Below are positions 56,750-64,000 of a DNA stretch of 64,000 bases, in pieces (the stretch's first letter is position 1; every line of letters starts with the position of its first letter). The DNA is from Branchiostoma floridae (taxonomy: Eukaryota; Chordata; Leptocardii; Amphioxiformes; Branchiostomatidae), in the NCBI RefSeq assembly GCF_000003815.2, contig NC_049991.1, forward strand, positions 11,415,001 through 11,479,000, in the 5' to 3' direction. Position numbers and translations under genes: made by a program. Below the pieces are notes generated by a model. It was not told the DNA's origin and ran no database searches. It saw only the letters and a list, made by a program, of their open reading frames with translations.

Positions 56750-57109
56750 TTACTTCTTCTTGGGCAGGAGCACGGCGTGGATGTTTGGCAGCACACCTCC
56801 CTGAGCGATGGTCACACCGCCCATCAGCCTGTTCAGCTCCTCGTCGTTGCGTACGGCCAGCTGAAGGTGACGGGGGATGATCCTGGTCTTCTTGTTGTCA
56901 CGGGCAGCGTTGCCGGCCAACTCCAGCACTTCGGCGGTCAAGTACTCCAGCACGGCGGCCATGTAGACTGGGGCGCCGGCGCCAACACGTCCTGCATAGT
57001 TGCCCTTGCGCATGAAGCGGTGAACGCGGCCAACAGGGAACTGGAGCCCTGCACGGGAGGATCGGCTCTTTCCCTTGCTCCTCTTCTTGCCCTTGCCACG
57101 GCCAGACAT
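56750..57109 (-). CDS. H2A: Histone H2A (119-aa isoform)
   Basis: This intronless gene encodes 119 residues, the shortest of the three H2A genes. The tail [19 protein letters not shown] has an extra Arg-Ser, and the fold contains [11 protein letters not shown] and [20 protein letters not shown] with changes not seen in the other copies (Met for Leu twice, Val for Ile). The C-terminus stops at LLPKKK. It is divergent from H2B at 57588. Confidence 0.97.
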   Translation of the reverse strand: MSGRGKGKKRSKGKSRSSRAGLQFPVGRVHRFMRKGNYAGRVGAGAPVYMAAVLEYLTAEVLELAGNAARDNKKTRIIPRHLQLAVRNDEELNRLMGGVTIAQGGVLPNIHAVLLPKKK

Positions 57110-57587
57110 GTTGACACTATCAATGCTCTTTCAACAAAGTTGCTGAGAAGAATGGTCATGAATTATTCATAATGTCTCCTTTTATACAACCCCAACGGAT
57201 CCAAATACTAGTACTATGGATTGAATAACCAATCATGGCTTTTCCCTGACAAAATAGCCAATGGGAGAGAGGAACAACATTTTTCACTGAAATCGCCCAC
57301 CCAATCAGCTCATTCCTATCATGTGATTCCTAACAGGTCATAAAAATTTGCATATTATGCTATGTTTTACCACAGGAAGCGTAGTCTAAAATTCTTGGCC
57401 AATTGTATTGCTCATAGTCTACAGCAACCAATCACAGTGGTAGTATCGAAAGTTTTGACCAATGGTCGTTAAGCTGTATATTCTCTATCTTCTAGATCGT
57501 AAAATTTGCATAATTGCTGGCGGAGGCAATAAAAGGCAAGCACACGACGATGTTGTCATTTTATCATTCTTTGAGTGATCTTGAGTG
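57110..57587. promoter_or_regulatory. Divergent H2A/H2B promoter
   Basis: H2A side: TATAAAAG (minus) at 57179-57186. H2B side: octamer ATTTGCAT at 57504-57511 followed by the TATA-like AATAAAAG at 57528-57535. A second octamer lies at 57346-57353. At least six CCAAT boxes are spread between about 57229 and 57463. Confidence 0.8.
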
Positions 57588-57950
57588 ATGGCACCAAAGT
57601 CAGGGAAAGGAGAAAAGAAGGCCGGCAAGGCCCGCCGCATGGGCAAGGATTCCAAGAGAAGGAGGAGGAGAAAGGAGTCCTTCGGAATCTACATCTACAA
57701 GGTGCTCAAGCAGGTGCACCCCGACACCGGTGTCTCCAGCAAGGCCATGGGCATCATGAACTCCTTCGTCAATGATGTCTTCGAGCGTATCGCTGGCGAG
57801 GCTTCCCGCCTGGCTCACTACAACAAGCGCTCCACCATCAGCAGCCGGGAGGTCCAGACCGCCGTGCGTCTGCTCCTGCCTGGTGAGCTGGCCAAGCACG
57901 CCGTCAGCGAGGGCACCAAGGCCGTCACCAAGTACACCAGCTCCAAGTAA
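57588..57950 (+). CDS. H2B: Histone H2B (120-aa isoform)
   Basis: This intronless gene encodes 120 residues. The tail [20 protein letters not shown] and [14 protein letters not shown] differs strongly from the H2B at 9845, while the fold from [14 protein letters not shown] to [10 protein letters not shown] is almost the same (Val for Ile, Gly for Ala, and Val for Ile at single sites). The ATG of MAPK is used; a GTG one codon upstream is not a plausible start. Confidence 0.97.
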   Translation: MAPKSGKGEKKAGKARRMGKDSKRRRRRKESFGIYIYKVLKQVHPDTGVSSKAMGIMNSFVNDVFERIAGEASRLAHYNKRSTISSREVQTAVRLLLPGELAKHAVSEGTKAVTKYTSSK

Positions 57951-57974
57951 ACAACTTCGAACGGCAAAAACCCC

Positions 57975-57990
57975 GGCCCTTTTCAGGGCC
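57975..57990 (+). promoter_or_regulatory. Histone 3' stem-loop of second H2B
   Basis: GGCCCTTTTCAGGGCC, 24 nt after the stop; CACAAAAGGA follows about 11 nt later. Confidence 0.95.
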
Positions 57991-60212
57991 ACCAACATCT
58001 CACAAAAGGACTGTTGTCAATCACGCACATTATTGTCTCTAACGTCTTGATAACACACAGTGCAAATACCATCTGATTACATGTGAGAAACTTACTTCAA
58101 AATACAATCCGTTTTACGACCAAGGAATTGTATTAGCCTCCCTCGCGACGAAGGTTTATGCAACAAGATATGTAGGCATCAAACCAATACCTGAACGATC
58201 CCGATCAAATTTTCAAAACAGTTTTGGAAGTTGTAAAAAGAATAGCACCCTGGCTAAAAGGATGAGCCTTCCTGTCACGTATGCAAATTTTTGGATTACA
58301 ATTTTGCGGACGTGTTAGAAGCTAGACCAAAGTTTTGCTACATTTTCAGAGGACAACTTTTCTTTATCGCTATTATCGTTAATCTTGATACAAGTTTATC
58401 CTAGCTGTCTCAAAGCCTTGGCAAATGTACCCTTCACCTACGTAGGTGTATCCATTCATATGCACAATTGTTTTATCTACTAACGTTGGTATTTTCGTGT
58501 AGGGCATGACAAAAAGCGTGCCTGTCAACATGTTGAAACTGAGGTCATTGCTAGACGTTGACCTTCATGGGAGCATGGGTGGCTTCCTCTATATGACTAA
58601 ATGTCCTCAATATGATGTCAAATAGTTAAATACTTCATAGGTATCTAAGCCGTATCTTGCTTTATTTTCTGTAAGATCTGAGCAAAGGCATTGACAACAG
58701 CAAATCATCGATCATTTGACTGAGGCACAGAAGACAGTGTAGGTAGAAAATAGGAATAGTTTTATTTTCTGTTCAAATACAATCTAAAGTTCTCTTTCCC
58801 AAACAAATATTACAATGTTCCTATTGTACCCAAGGTCTACACCAGCTGAATTAATAACCTAAGTTACTATCCTGTTCAATTACAAGTTACTATCCAGGCA
58901 CAGTTAGCACAAAGGTTGAAACAGGTGTAGACTCGGGACTGATGCCCATTACTAGCTGTATGATTAGAAATTGTTCTGATCAACAGACGTACAGTTTCAT
59001 AGTCTCATATCTCTGTCTTGCATTACACATAAAGTATTGATCTGCACATTTTTTCCTTTACTTCCAATCCACGAGACAGTTGAAATGCAACTCCTATGTA
59101 AGCAATTGTTGAATACAATTATCTCTGGTCCAAAACTATTGACTTGACAGTGTTGGTAAAATATGAAACTGGAACACAGAGAGTATTGCCCATTTGTGTT
59201 GTACAGAGCTGACTTGCCAATGTTATGATTTGTAAGTAGGTTCAATGCATTGCACAGACTACAAACATAAGATGCAAATCATAATACTGTAAGAAAAGGA
59301 TATGATGTGTGGTACCCATGCAAAAAAAACTATACATCACAATACCACTGTGTAAAGAGATGTACATAACACATGTACGAAAATGTACATATTCTGATTT
59401 AACTTACAGGTCATGGTTAGATATGATACAAACTATATTTCCACAGTAAGAAACAGAATATACACTACAACACACACTATACAAGGAGCATGTTAGTTTA
59501 TGATTAGGATTTAAAAAATCATCTGCCTGTACAGAATTGTCAAAACTACAGGAAAGGTCACTACCTGAATTCTCAATCATAGATTGAGTCTAGGATTAAA
59601 AAAGAAGAAAACGCTCAAATATTGTCAAAGATCTTAATCTTTACAATTCTTTACAAAGATTGATGTTAGCTAAAATTTACACATTATAACGTTAATGTTA
59701 TTGAGTTGGTCGATGTCACAACAGATGTCACAATAGTTTGAAGACACCATGTAGATGTTTGTTGATGAGATTAAGATAACTTATTCATAAGTTAAATAAA
59801 TACTAATTTGATAGCTATATCCAGTCAGATATGAATGGTTATGGTGCAGTAACTTCTATCAAATTCTGATGTCAATATCTTAGAATGGACAATATCTAAG
59901 GTCAGACAATTATCAACATTAATACATGCTGCATTTTTTGCATAAAATGGTAACAAAGGTTTCAGAATTTCAGAAGGAAGGCAATACAGGTGAAATGGAA
60001 TGTATTAAGTAACTTCAAGCAGCAGCCAACTAACTTTTTGTGCTTACAAAGCTCAAAAGTGAGCACTTGAACCGCTACAAAAAGATAACTACTCTAAACT
60101 ATTGAAGGCACTTGTGAATTGCTAGCAAACATCTGATTTGTAAGAGAATCACAGCTAAAATAGTAACAACTGTACAGATTACGGGAGATACTCGTTTCCT
60201 TCAAATAACAAA
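57991..60212. other. Spacer between third histone island and KIF19
   Basis: AT-rich sequence with only short ORFs; no gene, RNA or repeat recognised. Confidence 0.45.
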
Positions 60213-60218
60213 TTTATT
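60213..60218 (-). terminator. Poly(A) signal of KIF19
   Basis: AATAAA on the minus strand, 161 nt past the stop codon. Confidence 0.5.
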
Positions 60219-60378
60219 TAATAGTAACATGATTTTTGGCTGGAGAAAAACTATCAATTTTTAAAATTTTGATACCTATATCAAGGGTGTGAATTTGTGT
60301 AAGAAAGTTTCAAATTTGGTCAAAATTTTTTATTAACATTTCCCCTCTGAAGTCAGAGGATCTACAGTTGGAAGGTGT

Positions 60379-63300
60379 TTAGTATCTGCGGTGCTTGTCG
60401 GTACTTCGCGGGAGAGCGTGGCCGGCGACTGCTATGTTAGCCTTGCGGTAGGCGGGGATGGTCGCCTTCTGGCGGATAGGGGGTGGCTGCAGCTGGGGGG
60501 TGCTGGCGGCAGAGGAGTCTGAGTAGGTGGAAGGTCCTGGGGAAAAATAAAACACCATGAGCAATCGTCACAGAAAATAGACATGGACATGATCAACAAC
60601 ATCAATCAACATACTACAGCCAACCAGTTAAAAATAACAACTGACTCAGTCTGAAGCACAGTACTTGACTTTTACAAATCCAATATTTTCTGTCCCTCTG
60701 TCATTGCTGTCAAATCACAATTTGCTCCTCATACAAAAATAGTCTTAGATACATGTACATCAAGCAAGCTGAAGCAGATAAAAACTTACAAACAGTACAA
60801 CAAAGAGATAGGCTGTCTGCAGACACAAAGACGACACGAAAAACGAAGGTAAGCTTGTAGCTAGTGATGTAATGTAAGTGAAACAATGTGCATGCAAGTT
60901 GACCCTTACCTCTATACCTCTTCTGCACAGAGAGGCCCTTGCCCTTGTCTGCCCCACTCTGGAAGACTGTAGTAGGGGGAGTGCTGACTGGTTCTAGTGT
61001 CCGCAGGTCACCTTCTCCTGAAGAGAGGCAAGACAAAAGCACAAATCTAACTCAACATCGTATTGTGGCAAAGATACCAGTTGCACCATTTGGAACAAAC
61101 ACTGCAAGCACTTCAACCTTCCATGTTCCCATAATATTGCTGCACTTGAATGTGAACAAATATATTGCAGTAGAGCAAACCAAGACGACTCCAGTAATTT
61201 TCTTACCTGTATGGTGGTTGACAGGAAACTTGACGCGCCCCCTGTACTGTGCTGGGTCTGAATAGTTCCCATTGGAATGTCGGATGCTGCGCATCTTTTG
61301 TCTTGCTCCCACTGACACTTTCCCAGCTTTATTCTACAATGATGGGAAAGAAGGGCATAAATTTCTTACATGCAGGGTGGAGAAATTTTTGACGCCATGA
61401 TTTACATGTACAGTCAGCACACCAGAAATTTGTCAATATCAGCTTATACATTTAAGTTAACTTGGTGAAAATTCTGAAAGCAGTCTACCAAAAACAGCAA
61501 CACTAACCCACCTTGTCATCAGATACCTCATGAGACTTGGTCCTCCTGCGTGCCTGTCTGTCTAGACTCTTCCTATCGCTACGGCGAGGTTTCGCAATCC
61601 TCGGCACAAACACGGGAGGAGGGGACTCCTCGCGCTTGCTGCTGGACTTTTCGTCATACAAGTTCTCCTCGCTAACAGCGTGCCTCATGGCAGGCGTTAG
61701 GGGGTTAGACCTGACCTCATCGATTTGTTTTAACTGCCGAGTGTCGTCCCTGAGAGAATTAAGAGAAGCTGTGGTCTTGCCATAATCAAGGGTGAGAATA
61801 TCTGGAGCGTGAGGGGTTACTCGCGACCGCCGCCGAGCGGCGATGGCATTTATGTTCTTTGTTTTCTTTGCCACTTCAATGATATCATCTGGTGATGTCA
61901 CTATCCCAGTTGGAGGTTCAGGTGAGTCACTGGTTCGGCTATTGCTTCGACTGCTGATGCTGACCAGGCTCTCAAGTTTTGTAACACTGTCCGAGTGGGT
62001 CGGACTTAAGGTCACTTGGTTATCGTTCGCTGCTTGCCGCAGCATCCTAGATTGAGGACTTGCTTTGAAGACCTTTGACGGTGTGTCCCTTTCATTCAAG
62101 TCCTTCGTTGACGCATTTCTTGACTTTATCTTTGTGGGCGAAGGACTGGAATGTTCATCGTCCAACGTGCCAAGCTTATCGTCATATTCCTCAAAGTCCT
62201 GAAGCTTCTGAGTGAGGAATGACATTTTTGCCTGATAGCTCTGTAACGTGTGCAGCTGGGTGTGGCTGAAGGAAGCGTCCAGATCCTGAGTGTACACCTC
62301 ATACAGCTCCTCCAGCTCCAGAGGAACAGGTAAGTTGTGCATCTCGATCAGTTCCCGCTGCATGCGGATTATCTCGTCCGCCACGTTCTTGTGCTGCTCG
62401 TACCTCGCAATGACCAAGTCTTTCTGGCGGAGGAAGTTTTCTTGAAGCAGTGTTTTGGACTGCATCTCTGTGTTTTCAATTTCCAGCTCGTGGACCTTAC
62501 ACAGGAGCATGAGAATTTCCTTTTGGTCCTCGTTATTGATCCGTTTGGGCAGCAGCTCTTCCAGTTTCCTTCCCTTGCTCTGGATGAGACTAAGTTTTTC
62601 CTGAAGTTGAAGCTTCAGGTTTGATGCCTTTTTCTGCTCCTCCATGAGCTGCTGCAGCTCATCTTTAGCATGTAGGACCTCCGGAGGCTCGGAGGAGGAG
62701 TCACTGTGGGAGGACTGTTCCTCTGCCTCCTTCTCACTCTCTCCCTTCTCCAACTCTTTGTTGTCCTCAGTCTGCTTTTCCTTTTGCTTGCTCTGTTCCT
62801 GGTCCCATCTGTGGAGGAAACAAACATAAGAAACATTCTACATTTTGTATATTACATTAGAAATTCAGCAAGTAAATAGTCAATTTGTGAATAGCTGGAG
62901 TACAGTTAAATGATAAAATATATTCAAGTATGATACACTTTGTATGTATTTACTTATACATGTATTTAAAGTGTATAATATATTATGTACTGGAATTGAT
63001 TTGTTTGCAGGCTGTTCATTAGAAACAATCAGGCAATGCATGCACACATACTTGTAGATTTGATACTGTACATGAACATTTCAGACATTGACAGGATTAA
63101 TTTTTATGTTTGTACTAGGGCTGTCTCCAGCTTAAAATTTCCTTAGGAAGCAATCACTTCAAAGATATATTCCAGCTTAAATTTTTCTTCCGTCCTATTG
63201 TTTGGGAGCCCGTGATGTTTATTTTAGTTGTTCAATCTGTCATCTTACGGTTCTGAAAACACATCTAGTTCATGTAATGAAGCTCAGATTTTTGGGACAG

Positions 63301-63685
63301 AAAGGGTAAAATTTTTGTCCATAGAAAAACATGCAAATTTCTGTCCCAGGACGGAGGTACAGGTCCTGAAGACATGTACAGCCTGGGTTTGTACTAAGCA
63401 GTTTACTAATGTGTACTCACTCGGAGATGGTGAGCATGTGTCTGGACGTTAACCTGTGTACTCACTCGGAGATGGTGAGCATGTGTCTGGAGGTTAAACT
63501 GTGTACTCACTCGGAGATGGTGAGCATGTGTCTGGACGTGTCCATCTGGATCTCCAGCGTGGTGTTCTCCAGCTCCATCAGGCTGCGCCGGATCTCCATC
63601 TGCTCGTGAAAGGCCGACACCAGCTGTTCCCGCAGACGAACCATCTCCTTCTTGTCCGACCTGCTGGCCTCCAGCTGTACCTCAG
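60379..63685 (-). CDS. KIF19: KIF19 homologue, C-terminal half (partial; motor domain off the right edge)
   Basis: Five exons join in frame to about 620 residues: 63511-63685, 61512-62808, 61207-61333, 60910-61017 and 60379-60536. The first carries REQLVSAFHEQMEIRRSLME and IQMDTSRHMLTISE, the post-motor coiled coil of KIF19. The long exon continues WDQEQSKQKEKQ, then LLCKVHELEIENTEMQSKTL, a YEQH...DEII helix, LEELYEVYTQDL, ARRRSR, MRHAVSEENLYDE and RRRTKSHEV, all aligned in order with human KIF19. Exon 3 has GRVKFPVN, and the C-terminus is rich in Pro/Ser/Arg. KIF19 is a plus-end microtubule depolymerising kinesin that limits cilium length. The kinesin motor should lie on the minus strand beyond position 64000. 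Confidence 0.92.
63411..63545. repeat. 45-bp tandem triplication spanning a KIF19 exon end and its splice donor
   Basis: Three copies start at 63411, 63456 and 63501. Each contains GTGTACTCACTCGGAGATGG and TGAGCATGTGTCTGG. The copy at 63501 holds the real exon end (HMLTISE, then GTGAGT on the minus strand); the other two are intronic copies of the same exon end and donor. Confidence 0.85.
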
Positions 63686-64000
63686 CTGTGCAACAGAAAC
63701 GTCACAACAAACGTCACGTAGGGAAAAACTCAGTCTCACCAAACAAACCTCAGGAAACTTCATAGGTATATTACAGAAATCATGTATCAAACAAAATGAC
63801 TTTGAAAGCTTTAGCTGACAGTCTTGCACCGAAATGACAGAAAACATTTGATGTCTTTACATGTGATGCTCATTCTGCCATACAAGTCAATGGATGTTGG
63901 AAACCGCTAGCAACACACAGATATATGGCAACCTACGTGCACAGTTGCCAAGCAAAACTGGCAAAACAAATCCAAAAACAGCATAAATCATGCTTCACGA
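63686..64000 (-). other. KIF19 intron continuing past the window edge
   Basis: No exon is recognised between the acceptor at about 63686 and the right edge. Confidence 0.45.

Overview
The window looks like nuclear DNA of an invertebrate chordate, most probably an amphioxus (Branchiostoma). Genes have many short introns and standard GT-AG splice sites. Replication-dependent histone genes end in the metazoan histone stem-loop. CLCN7, CDR2/CDR2L, ninjurin and KIF19 homologues are each present once, and innate-immunity/apoptosis genes show reshuffled domains. The species call is an inference from gene content, not from a search.

Layout. 1-5830 is a minisatellite of about 90-bp units that points one way in the left half and the opposite way in the right half. 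7355-10251 is a first histone island (H4 and H2A divergent, then H2B) containing a LINE tail and a tRNA-like element. 11620-21930 (+) is a 26-exon CLCN7 homologue (790 aa). 25426-32977 (-) is a 6-exon CDR2/CDR2L homologue (460 aa). It is head to head with a 3-exon ninjurin (33687-35058, +), and a perfect CRE palindrome lies between them. 36392-40037 is a second histone island (H1, H3, then divergent H2A and H4).

41877-52544 (+) holds two tandem paralogues with the architecture LRR + ZU5 + ZU5-like + UPA, the body plan of PIDD1. Both lack the HFS self-cleavage motifs and the C-terminal death domain; the second is interrupted by a 100-N gap. Convergent with them, 53579-55430 (-) is a complete 3-exon caspase whose prodomain is an NID/IFI35-like (RRM-related) domain instead of a CARD or DED. 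A 5'-truncated LINE lies behind it. 56709-57990 is a third histone island (H2A and H2B divergent). 60379-63685 (-) is the C-terminal half of KIF19; its motor domain lies beyond the right edge.

How the genes work together. The nine histone genes form three small islands among single-copy genes. They share processing and promoter signals: the stem-loop, TATA and CCAAT boxes, the H2B octamer, the H1 AC box and the H4 GGTCCG element. The most interesting segment is 41.8-55.5 kb, where two PIDD-like proteins with a modified signalling apparatus sit beside a caspase with an unusual prodomain. This may be a local apoptosis/immunity module.
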